From Diaphorobacter sp. HDW4B (GTDB lineage: Bacteria > Pseudomonadota > Gammaproteobacteria > Burkholderiales > Burkholderiaceae_C): a stretch of 64,000 bases of DNA. The stretch lies in the NCBI RefSeq assembly GCF_011305535.1, contig NZ_CP049905.1:5082001-5146000 (forward strand), given 5' to 3'. The position numbers were made by a program, and so were the translations under genes. A model generated the notes under the pieces. The model saw nothing but the letters and a program-made list of their open reading frames with translations, did not search any database and was not told where the DNA came from. This document shows, in pieces, positions 26,989-37,666 of the stretch. Position 1 is the stretch's first letter; each line of letters starts with the position of its first letter.

Positions 26989-27024
26989 CCCTCCATCCAC
27001 TCTTCAGGTTCACCTGACTCCTTG

Positions 27025-30000
27025 ATGTCCGAGCTCCCTTCGTCGCGCTTTCCGCTCAGGTTCTGGGTACCAGGCCTGACGGTTGCCATTCTGGGCTCGC
27101 TGGGCAGCTTTGCGCTTTGGCGGCATCAGCAAAATTCGGCGACGGACGTGGCGCAGATGCGCTTCGAGCAAGAGGCGAGTGCCTATACGCAGACGGTGCA
27201 GCGCAGGTTCCAGTCGTACATGGATATCCTGAGCGGCCTGCAGGGCGTGCTCAAGCTCAATCCGCAGTTGCAGCGACGCGACTTCGAGAAGCTCGCGAGC
27301 AATATGGAACTGAGCCGCCGCCATCCGGGCGCGCTCGGGGTGTCGTTCACCCGCCATGTGGCGGGGGCCGACCGCGAGGAATTCCTCAAGCGCACACGCG
27401 GTGAACCGTCCCTTTCCGGGCATTCGACCCGGAATTTCGATTTCAAACCCGCAGATTTCTGGCCCGAATACTTCGTGATCGAGTATCTGTGGCCGCACAA
27501 GGGCAACGAGGGCATCGAGGGCCTTGAGATGCACGCGCAGCCCCTGAACATGCAGGCGGTGGTGCGGGCGCGCGACACCAAGAACATAGCGATCTCCGCG
27601 CCGTTTTCGCTGATCCAGAAGGCCGACACCGCGAGCACGGGCGTGGTCATGCGCATGCCGGTGTTTGCGGCTCTGGATGCGCTGAACAAGGACGGTGATT
27701 TCATCGGCACGGTGGATGTGGCCGTGAGCATGAGCGACCTTGTCGACAACGTCAAAACAGAAGGGCACTGGGAGCATCTGGCGCTGAACATGAACGACCT
27801 GGGTGAGCTTGATGCGGACGGCTTGCTGGTGCCGCTCAAAGTGCCAGCGCCGATCTACCAATCCGCGCCAGCCGTGGGGGCCGATGGTCTGCGCATTCAG
27901 AAAGATGTGCATTTCGGCGGTCGCCTGTGGCGGCTGAGCTTCGAGCACACGACGCCGCTGCTCTCACCGCTGGAGCGCAATCTGCCCGCGCTGATGGCAG
28001 GGGCGGGCATGCTGCTTACCGCGCTGCTGACGGCGCTGGTGATTCTGCTCAGTCTGCGCCGTCAGCAGGCGCTCAGCCATGCGGATGACGTCAATGCCGC
28101 TCTGCTGGCCAGCGAGGAGCGCTTTCGCACGCTGTTCGGTCAGGCGGCCGTGGGCATCATCCAGGTGGCGTGCGACACCTTCAAGATCGAACGCGCCAAC
28201 CAGACGTTTGCCAACATGCTGGGTTACACGGTCGAAGAGATCGAGGGCAAGGGCTTTCAGAACCTGACCCACCCCGATGACGCCGAGGTGGGCGGGGATC
28301 GCCTGCGGCGCATGATCGTCGGCGAACTGGCGTCGGTGCGTATGGAAAAGCGCTATCTGCGCAAGGACGGAAAGCCCGTCTGGGTCGATGTGACGGTCAC
28401 GCCGGTGTCGCATCGCAAAGGGCGTCCGATGCACAACGTCTCGGTGGTTCTGGACATCACCGAGCGCAAGCAGATGGAAGAGGCGCTGCGCACCAGCGAA
28501 GAGCGGCTGCGCGGGATTCTGGACCGTCTGCCGATCGGCATCGGCATGGTGCGGGATGGCAGTTTCGATTTCAGCAATGAACGCTTTTCCCAGATCTGCG
28601 GTTACGACACGCATGAAATCTGCCGTCTCGACGCCTGGTGGGATGCCATGGTGCGTGATCCGCAGGAGCGGGAACTGTACCAGACGCGCTGGGACGAAGC
28701 CTGCCGCGAGGCGCGCGAGGGCAATGGCTACATCCGTGCCATGGAATGCGTCATCACGCACAAGGGCGGACATGCGCGCTCATTGGAGATGGCAGGCGTG
28801 ATTCTGGGCGGTGATGACGAAGGCTATCTGATCACGCTGGTGGACGTGAGCCAGCGCAAGGCCGTGGAAGAGCGCGCGCGTTATTTGGCCTACTACGACC
28901 CGCTCACGCAACTGCCCAATCGCCGTCTGCTGCTCGACCGCCTGCAGCAAGCACTGGCGATGAGCGCCCGCCATCAGAGCTATGGCGCGGTGCTGATGCT
29001 CGATCTGGACAACTTCAAGAGCCTCAACGAAACCCAGGGCCACGACATGGGCGACCGGCTGCTGGGCATCGTCGCGCAGCGCCTGCGCAGTTGCGTGCAC
29101 GCGGACGACACGGTGGCCCGCCATGGCGGTGACGAGTTCGTGGTCGTGCTGCGCTCGCTCGGCGAGAGCGAACAGGCGGCTGCGGCCGGAGCGGAAGAGG
29201 TCGCGCAGAAGATTCTGAATGTGATGCGCGAGCCGTTCGAACTGAGCAACGAGCACCATCACACCACGCTGTCCATAGGCATCACGCTGTTCCATGGGCA
29301 GCGCGAGTCGGCCGATGAACTGCTCAAGCGCGGTGACCTTGCCATGTATCGCGCCAAGGCCGAGGGGCGCAATGCCTTGCGCTTCTTCGATCCGGAAATG
29401 CAGGCCGTCGTGGAAGCGCGTGTGGCGCTCGAAGCCGACATGCGTACCGGCATCGCGCAGGGGCAGTTCGAGTTTGCCTATCAGCCGCAGATGCTGCACG
29501 GCAGGATCGTCGGTGCCGAGGCGCTGCTGCGCTGGCAGCATCCGCAAAAGGGCGCGATTTCGCCCGCACAGTTCATTCCGTTGGCCGAGGACAGCGGGTT
29601 GATCCTGCGCCTGGGTGAATGGGGCCTGAAGGCGGCGTGCGAGCGACTGGCGCGTTGGGCCAACGATCCTGTGCTCAGCGAACTGACCCTGTCGGTCAAC
29701 GTGAGCGCGCGCCAGTTCCACCAGGCCGGTTTTGTGCCACAGGTGCTCGCGGCGCTCGCCAGCACGGGTGCGGATGCGCGTCACCTGCGCCTCGAATTGA
29801 CCGAAAGCCTGCTGCTCGAAGACATCGACGACACGGTCAAGAAGATGTCGCATCTGAAGAGCTACGGCGTGGGCTTCTCGCTCGATGACTTCGGCACCGG
29901 CTATTCGTCGCTGTCGTACTTGAAGCGCCTGCCGCTCGACGAGCTCAAGATCGACCAGGGCTTTGTGCGTGACGTGTTGACCGATCCGAACGACGCAGCG

Positions 30001-30210
30001 ATTGCCAAGACCATCGTCGCGCTCGGCACCAGCCTTGGCCTGCAGGTCACCGCCGAGGGTGTGGAAACCGAGGCGCAGCGCCAGTTCCTCGAACGCAACC
30101 ATTGCTACGGCTGGCAGGGCTATCTGCTGAGCCCGCCGCTGCCGATCCGCGAATACGAGGCGCTGGTGCAGTCGCTGGCGCATGCCAAGGCGTCATCCGC
30201 AGCGGTTTGA
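27025..30210 (+). CDS. CHASE-PAS-PAS-GGDEF-EAL cyclic di-GMP protein
   Basis: A 1061-residue membrane signalling protein. Order: membrane helix near residues 10-30, a periplasmic CHASE-like domain (about 60-300), a second helix (about 325-350), two PAS domains with PAC-type ends (about 365-490 and 490-620), GGDEF (about 630-790; GGDEF in [13 protein letters not shown]) and EAL (about 800-1055; EALLRWQHP and [10 protein letters not shown]). Both catalytic motifs look intact. The residues five before GGDEF are HADD rather than RxxD, so there is no typical inhibitory site, and the EAL part may dominate. A TTG at 27022 precedes the ATG; I use 27025. Confidence 0.93.
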   Translation: MSELPSSRFPLRFWVPGLTVAILGSLGSFALWRHQQNSATDVAQMRFEQEASAYTQTVQRRFQSYMDILSGLQGVLKLNPQLQRRDFEKLASNMELSRRHPGALGVSFTRHVAGADREEFLKRTRGEPSLSGHSTRNFDFKPADFWPEYFVIEYLWPHKGNEGIEGLEMHAQPLNMQAVVRARDTKNIAISAPFSLIQKADTASTGVVMRMPVFAALDALNKDGDFIGTVDVAVSMSDLVDNVKTEGHWEHLALNMNDLGELDADGLLVPLKVPAPIYQSAPAVGADGLRIQKDVHFGGRLWRLSFEHTTPLLSPLERNLPALMAGAGMLLTALLTALVILLSLRRQQALSHADDVNAALLASEERFRTLFGQAAVGIIQVACDTFKIERANQTFANMLGYTVEEIEGKGFQNLTHPDDAEVGGDRLRRMIVGELASVRMEKRYLRKDGKPVWVDVTVTPVSHRKGRPMHNVSVVLDITERKQMEEALRTSEERLRGILDRLPIGIGMVRDGSFDFSNERFSQICGYDTHEICRLDAWWDAMVRDPQERELYQTRWDEACREAREGNGYIRAMECVITHKGGHARSLEMAGVILGGDDEGYLITLVDVSQRKAVEERARYLAYYDPLTQLPNRRLLLDRLQQALAMSARHQSYGAVLMLDLDNFKSLNETQGHDMGDRLLGIVAQRLRSCVHADDTVARHGGDEFVVVLRSLGESEQAAAAGAEEVAQKILNVMREPFELSNEHHHTTLSIGITLFHGQRESADELLKRGDLAMYRAKAEGRNALRFFDPEMQAVVEARVALEADMRTGIAQGQFEFAYQPQMLHGRIVGAEALLRWQHPQKGAISPAQFIPLAEDSGLILRLGEWGLKAACERLARWANDPVLSELTLSVNVSARQFHQAGFVPQVLAALASTGADARHLRLELTESLLLEDIDDTVKKMSHLKSYGVGFSLDDFGTGYSSLSYLKRLPLDELKIDQGFVRDVLTDPNDAAIAKTIVALGTSLGLQVTAEGVETEAQRQFLERNHCYGWQGYLLSPPLPIREYEALVQSLAHAKASSAAV

Positions 30211-30248
30211 GTGTTTTGGGGGCGCTTCAAGCGATTAGTATCGGGCGC

Positions 30249-30572
30249 ATGACCACGCTTGGCTTGTATCTATTGACCGCAATTGCGGAAATCGTCGGTT
30301 GTTATCTCCCGTGGCTGTGGCTGCGCAAGGGCGGCTCCATCTGGCTGCTCGTTCCGGCGGCGGCCAGTCTGGTGCTGTTTTCCTGGCTGCTGACCCTGCA
30401 TCCCGATGCGTCCGGCCGGGTCTATGCGGCCTATGGCGGTGTCTACGTGTGCGTGGCGCTGGCCTGGCTCTGGGCCGTCGATGGTGTGAAACCGGGCTTC
30501 TGGGATGTGGTCGGAGGCGCTGTAACGCTCGCTGGCATGGCCATCATCGCCTTTGCGCCACGCTCCACCTGA
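30249..30572 (+). CDS. ynfA: YnfA family (UPF0060) small membrane protein
   Basis: A 107-residue inner-membrane protein with four hydrophobic segments, the signature [27 protein letters not shown], and [24 protein letters not shown]. The family is related to the small multidrug resistance fold; YnfA acts as an efflux protein in Shigella. It follows the c-di-GMP gene by 38 bases and may be transcribed with it. The start is chosen at the ATG at 30249, which gives the standard length. Confidence 0.92.
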   Translation: MTTLGLYLLTAIAEIVGCYLPWLWLRKGGSIWLLVPAAASLVLFSWLLTLHPDASGRVYAAYGGVYVCVALAWLWAVDGVKPGFWDVVGGAVTLAGMAIIAFAPRST

Positions 30573-30700
30573 GAGGCTTGCCAGGAAACGTTTTTTGTCA
30601 AATTTGGTAGCACCTGTGCAGGGCAGACTCGAATGAGGCGCTTGCACGGTATGATTCCCTCCTGAATATTCATTGCGCCCTGATCAACACCGCCTGACTC

Positions 30701-33700
30701 GTGCGTCTCAACTCCATCAAACTCGCCGGCTTCAAGTCGTTTGCCGAACCCACCAACTTCCTGCTTCCCGGCCAGCTTGTGGGCGTGGTCGGGCCGAATG
30801 GTTGCGGCAAATCCAACATCATGGACGCCGTGCGCTGGGTGCTTGGGGAGTCCAAGGCGAGCGAGTTGCGCGGCGAGTCGATGCAGGATGTGATCTTCAA
30901 CGGAACGACTCACCGCAAGCCGGCCAGCCGTTCCAGCGTGGAACTGATCTTCGACAACGCCGACCACCGTGCGGGCGGGCAGTGGAACCAGTTCACTGAA
31001 ATCGCCGTCAAGCGCGTGCTCACGCGCGACGGCACCAGCAGCTACTTCATCAACAACCAGCCGGTGCGTCGCCGTGACGTGCAGGACGTGTTCCTGGGCA
31101 CCGGCCTCGGGCCGCGCGCCTACGCCATCATCGGGCAGGGCACGATCAGCCGGATCATCGAGTCGCGGCCTGAAGAGCTGCGTCTGTTCCTCGAAGAAGC
31201 TGCGGGCGTGTCCAAATACAAGGAGCGCCGCCGCGAGACGGAAAACCGCCTCTCGGACACGCGCGAGAACCTGACCCGTGTCGAAGACATTCTTCGCGAG
31301 CTGAACGCCAACCTCGAAAAGCTCGAAAAGCAGGCCGAGGTGGCCGCCAAGTACAACGCGCTGCAGTCCGATGTGACGCTCAAGCAGCACCAGCTTTGGT
31401 TCCTCAAGCGCGCCGATTCTGAGGCTGATCAGGCCAAGGTGCGCGCCGAGGGCCTGCAGGCGGTCAACGACCTCGAAGCCCGCATGGCCGATCTGCGCGC
31501 CGTGGAAGCCGATCTGGAAACCATTCGTCAGGCGCACTATGCGGCGGGCGATCAGGTCAATCAGGCACAGGGCCGTTTGTATGAAGCCACGGCCGAGGTC
31601 GGCAAGCTGGAAGCCGAGATCCGCTACGTGGTCGAAGGCCGCCAGCGCGTGGAAAGCCGATTGACGCAACTGGCTGAGCAGATCGCCCAGTGGAGCGGGC
31701 GCAAGGAAGAGGCCGAGATCGAGCTTGAAACGCTGTCCGGCGCAGGCATGGACGCCGAGGAAAAGGCCGAACTGCTGGCCGCGCAGGTCGAAGAGCAGGC
31801 CATGCTGATGCCCGATCTGGAAGACGCGCTGCGCCAAAGCCAGCAGCGCACCAGCGAGCAGCGCGGCTCGGTCGTGCAGATTCAGCAGCAGATTCAGGTG
31901 CTGGCCGCCGAGCAGCGCGGTTTTGGCGAGCAAAGCCGCCAGCTCGAATCGCGTCAGGAGCGTCTGCGCACCGATCGCAATGCACTGGCTGCGCCTGATG
32001 AAGCACGGTTGACCAATCTGCGCTCGCAGTTGGACGAAGCGACCGAACTCGCCGAGATCAGCGAAGCACAGCATATGGAGCTGCAGGAATCCGTTCCGCA
32101 GCTCGACGAAGACCGCCGCGCGCGCCAGCAGACGGTGAACACCGAAAGCGGACGTCAGGCCGATCTGTCGGCGCGCCTCGAAGCGCTCAAGGCGCTGCAG
32201 GAAAAGGTCAAGACTGATGGCAAGCTGCAACCGTGGCTCGCCAAGCATGGCCTCGAAGGCATGCAAGGGCTGTGGAGCAAGATCCACGTCGAGCCGGGCT
32301 GGGAAAGCGCCCTCGAAGCCGCCTTGCGCGAGCGCATGAACGCGCTGGAAGTAGGGCGTCTGGACATGGTGCGCGGCTTTCTCGGCCACGGCGGCAACGA
32401 TGCACCGCCCGCGCGTCTGGCGTTCTACAGCAAACCGCAGGCGGGTGCCGCAGCGGCTGGCAATGGTCAGGCGCGTCTGTCCGATCTGCTGCGAGTGAAT
32501 GACGCCGGTCTGAACGCCGTGCTGGTCGATTGGCTGACGGGTTGCTACACCGCCACGTCGCTCGACGAGGCGCTCAACCGTCGCTCGCAATTGAAGGGCG
32601 GCGAAACCATCTACGTGGCGACCGGTCATGCGGTCACGGCCAACAGCGTGAGCTTTTATGCGCAGGACTCCGAGCAGTCCGGCATGCTGGCCCGCGCGCA
32701 GGAAATCGAACATCTCGAAAAGGAACTGCGTGCCCAGGTCCTGATCAGCGAAGAGTCCCGTACCGCCCTGATCCGCGCCGAAGCCGCCTATGCCGATGCG
32801 TCGCAGCGCCTGGTCACGGCACGTCGTGAAGCTTCGGAAGCCCAAAGCCGCGCGCATGAGTTGCAGGTGGAGACGCTGCGCCTCACGCAGATGGCCGAGC
32901 AGACCCGTGCGCGCAGCGAGCAGATCGGTGCCGATCTGGCTGAAGTCGAAACGCAGTTGAACGATCTGCAGGAGCGCAAGGTGACCGCCGAAGCGCGTTT
33001 TGAAGAGCTCGACATGCAACTGGCCGACAGCCAGGAGCGCCACGCCCAATTGGACGAGCGCGTGATCGATGCCGAACGCAAGTTGAACGAATGTCGCGAG
33101 CAGCAGCGCAGCTTGGAGCGTCAGGCGCAGGAGGCCGTGTTCTCCCAGCGCAGCATGGACGCGCGCAAGGCCGAGCTGTCGCGCACCATCGAGACGGCGG
33201 CCAATCAGGCCAAGTCGCTGGCCGACGAGGAAGTGCGCGCCAGAGACGAAATGGGCCGTTTGTCGGCAGCCGCTGCGCAAGGCGGTCTGCAGACGGCGCT
33301 GGATGAAAAGATCGAACGCGAGAAGTCGCTGGCCGCTCAGCGCAGCCAGTACGACGACCTGACCGCCAAGCTGCGCGCCAGCGACGAGCGCCGCATGCAG
33401 CTCGAACGCGCCATGGACCCGCTGCGCTCGCGCATCACCGAATTCCAGCTCAAGGAACAGGCCGCGCGTCTGGGGCTGGAGCAGTACACCACGCTGCTGG
33501 AAGAGGCCGAAGCCGATCTGGCCGCGATCCAGCAGTCGATTGCCGAGGGCAATGTGCGCATCGGCGGGCTGCAGGGCGAAATCGACCGCCTGCACCGCAA
33601 CATCGCCGATCTGGGCGCGGTCAATCTGGCGGCGCTCGACGAGTTGAATCTGGCGCGCGAGCGCAAGACCTTCCTCGATGCGCAGACCGAGGATTTGACG

Positions 33701-34225
33701 CAGGCGATGAACACGCTCGAAGACGCGATCCGCAAGATCGACGCTGAAACGCGCACCTTGCTCATGGGCACCTTCGATGTCGTCAACGGTCATTTCGGCC
33801 GCATGTTCCCCGAGCTGTTCGGTGGCGGGCAGGCCAAGCTGGTGATGACGGGCGACGAAATCCTCGATGCCGGCGTGCAGGTGATCGCCCAGCCGCCGGG
33901 CAAGAAGAACCAGACGATTCACCTGCTCTCGGGCGGAGAAAAGGCGCTGACCGCGATTGCGCTGGTGTTCGCGATTTTCCAGTTGAACCCCGCGCCGTTC
34001 TGTCTGCTGGACGAGGTGGACGCGCCGCTGGACGACGCCAACACCGAACGCTATGCCAAGCTGGTGGCCAGCATGTCGAAGGGAACGCAGTTCCTCTTCA
34101 TCAGTCACAACAAGATTGCCATGGAAATGGCCGAGCAGCTGATCGGCGTGACCATGCAGGAACAAGGTGTGTCGCGCATCGTGGCGGTGGACATGGAGTC
34201 CGCCCTGACGATGGCGGAGGTCTGA
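30701..34225 (+). CDS. smc: Chromosome segregation protein SMC
   Basis: Structural-maintenance ATPase that loops and organises chromosomal DNA with ScpA/ScpB. 1174 residues. The N terminus has Walker A VVGPNGCGKSNIMDAVRWVLGE. Long coiled coils follow (about residues 170-490 and 650-1000), broken by the hinge (about 505-640), and the C terminus has the signature LLSGGEKALTAIALVFAIFQ and Walker B FCLLDEVDAPLDD. The GTG start has no clear Shine-Dalgarno. scpA/scpB are not in this window. It stands ahead of zipA and ligA, as in other betaproteobacteria. Confidence 0.97.
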   Translation: MRLNSIKLAGFKSFAEPTNFLLPGQLVGVVGPNGCGKSNIMDAVRWVLGESKASELRGESMQDVIFNGTTHRKPASRSSVELIFDNADHRAGGQWNQFTEIAVKRVLTRDGTSSYFINNQPVRRRDVQDVFLGTGLGPRAYAIIGQGTISRIIESRPEELRLFLEEAAGVSKYKERRRETENRLSDTRENLTRVEDILRELNANLEKLEKQAEVAAKYNALQSDVTLKQHQLWFLKRADSEADQAKVRAEGLQAVNDLEARMADLRAVEADLETIRQAHYAAGDQVNQAQGRLYEATAEVGKLEAEIRYVVEGRQRVESRLTQLAEQIAQWSGRKEEAEIELETLSGAGMDAEEKAELLAAQVEEQAMLMPDLEDALRQSQQRTSEQRGSVVQIQQQIQVLAAEQRGFGEQSRQLESRQERLRTDRNALAAPDEARLTNLRSQLDEATELAEISEAQHMELQESVPQLDEDRRARQQTVNTESGRQADLSARLEALKALQEKVKTDGKLQPWLAKHGLEGMQGLWSKIHVEPGWESALEAALRERMNALEVGRLDMVRGFLGHGGNDAPPARLAFYSKPQAGAAAAGNGQARLSDLLRVNDAGLNAVLVDWLTGCYTATSLDEALNRRSQLKGGETIYVATGHAVTANSVSFYAQDSEQSGMLARAQEIEHLEKELRAQVLISEESRTALIRAEAAYADASQRLVTARREASEAQSRAHELQVETLRLTQMAEQTRARSEQIGADLAEVETQLNDLQERKVTAEARFEELDMQLADSQERHAQLDERVIDAERKLNECREQQRSLERQAQEAVFSQRSMDARKAELSRTIETAANQAKSLADEEVRARDEMGRLSAAAAQGGLQTALDEKIEREKSLAAQRSQYDDLTAKLRASDERRMQLERAMDPLRSRITEFQLKEQAARLGLEQYTTLLEEAEADLAAIQQSIAEGNVRIGGLQGEIDRLHRNIADLGAVNLAALDELNLARERKTFLDAQTEDLTQAMNTLEDAIRKIDAETRTLLMGTFDVVNGHFGRMFPELFGGGQAKLVMTGDEILDAGVQVIAQPPGKKNQTIHLLSGGEKALTAIALVFAIFQLNPAPFCLLDEVDAPLDDANTERYAKLVASMSKGTQFLFISHNKIAMEMAEQLIGVTMQEQGVSRIVAVDMESALTMAEV

Positions 34226-34279
34226 CCATGTCCTTGTGCCAGTCAGCAACCACGCGCCGCACAAAGTATTGAATTCACC

Positions 34280-35380
34280 ATGAGTACCTTTCAGATTGCA
34301 TTGATCATCGCCGGCGGCCTCGTGCTGGCAGTCGTCGTGGGCTACAACGCCTGGTCCACCCACCGAAATGCGCCCAAGCGTCCGAGCCCGGCCGAAAACG
34401 AGGTGTCGCCCGATGCGCCGCCGGTGCGCCACGAACCCGGCTTTGAAGGCATCGGCTCCGCGAGCATCGGTCCGGACCACGGCATAGAACCGAGTTTCGA
34501 CGGGCATTCGGTCGATTTGAAGGACGCGCTGCAGATGCCTCTGCCGCCGGTCGAGCGCCGTGGCGGGCTCGATCCGCTGATCGACGCGCTTGCGCCCATC
34601 GTGGCCGACCAGATCGTCTCGGGCGATGCAGCGCTTGCCGCCTTGCCACCCACCCGCCGCGCGGGCAGCAAGCCGTTCGCGGTCGAAGGCTTGAACGAGA
34701 TCACCCAGCAATGGGAAGTGCCCGTGGCCGGTCAGCGCTACAAGCAGTTCCAGGCGGGAGTGCAGCTCGCCAACCGCCTTGGCGCGCTCAACGAGATCGA
34801 GTTCTCCGAATTCGTGATGAAGGCGCAGAGCTTTGTCGATTCCATCGGCGCGGCGGTCGATTTCCCCGACATGCTGCACGAAGTTGCCCGCGCCCGCGAG
34901 CTGGACCAGTTCGCCAGCGAGCACGACGCGCAACTGAGTTTCATGCTGCGCGCCCGTCATGCTGCCTGGAGCCCTGGCTATGTGCAGCAGAACGCTGGCA
35001 AGGTCGGCTTCACGGCAGGTGCCATGCCCGGTCGTCTGGTGCTGCCTGCGGCCGAAGCCGGTCTGCCGCCGGTGCTCACGCTGTCGTATGACACCCAGGC
35101 CGCGCTGTCGGACGATCCCGAGCAGTCCGCGATCCGCGACATTCTGCTGAGCCTCGATGTGGCGCAGGTCAACCGGGTCGAGCAGCCGTTTGCGCGTCTG
35201 CGCGAGGTGGCCGCCGAGCTGTGCAAATCGATGGACGGCGTGCTCTGCGACCAGAACGGAACGCCGCTGCCCGCCATGACCATGGACCCGATCGCCGCCG
35301 ATCTGGAAACCCTGTACGACAAGCTCGACACCCGCGAGCTGTCGGCCGGGTCGTTGCTGGCGCGGCGATTGTTTAGCTGA
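34280..35380 (+). CDS. zipA: Cell division protein ZipA
   Basis: Anchors the FtsZ ring to the inner membrane. The 366-residue protein has one N-terminal membrane helix (TFQIALIIAGGLVLAVVVGYNAW), a Pro-rich linker, and the C-terminal FtsZ-binding domain (about residues 220-350; DFPDMLHEVARARELDQFA, and GRLVLPAAEAGLPPVLTLSYDTQ). The linker is short compared with E. coli ZipA, and the final domain is diverged, so the call rests partly on its position between smc and ligA. Confidence 0.85.
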   Translation: MSTFQIALIIAGGLVLAVVVGYNAWSTHRNAPKRPSPAENEVSPDAPPVRHEPGFEGIGSASIGPDHGIEPSFDGHSVDLKDALQMPLPPVERRGGLDPLIDALAPIVADQIVSGDAALAALPPTRRAGSKPFAVEGLNEITQQWEVPVAGQRYKQFQAGVQLANRLGALNEIEFSEFVMKAQSFVDSIGAAVDFPDMLHEVARARELDQFASEHDAQLSFMLRARHAAWSPGYVQQNAGKVGFTAGAMPGRLVLPAAEAGLPPVLTLSYDTQAALSDDPEQSAIRDILLSLDVAQVNRVEQPFARLREVAAELCKSMDGVLCDQNGTPLPAMTMDPIAADLETLYDKLDTRELSAGSLLARRLFS

Positions 35381-35419
35381 TAGTTACAGATTTGAGGGCA
35401 TTGGGTTTGCCCTTGCAGG

Positions 35420-35448
35420 GGCCGCTCATTCACAATGGCGGCCATTTT
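35420..35448 (+). terminator. Probable Rho-independent terminator after zipA
   Basis: GGCCGC, a bulged T, CATT (35420-35430) pairs with AATGGCGGCC (35434-35443), followed by ATTTTCATTT. It sits 39 bases past the zipA stop. Another stem (GAGGGCA...TGCCCTT) lies just before it. The single-base bulge lowers certainty. Confidence 0.5.
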
Positions 35449-35512
35449 CATTTGGAATGCGTCGTTTCGTTGCGCGTCGATAGCGCATCCTTGCCAGTCG
35501 CCAGTGTCTTGA

Positions 35513-37636
<2,124 letters not shown>

Positions 37637-37666
37637 ACAGAACGAAGATTGCCCAAGAGCACTGCC

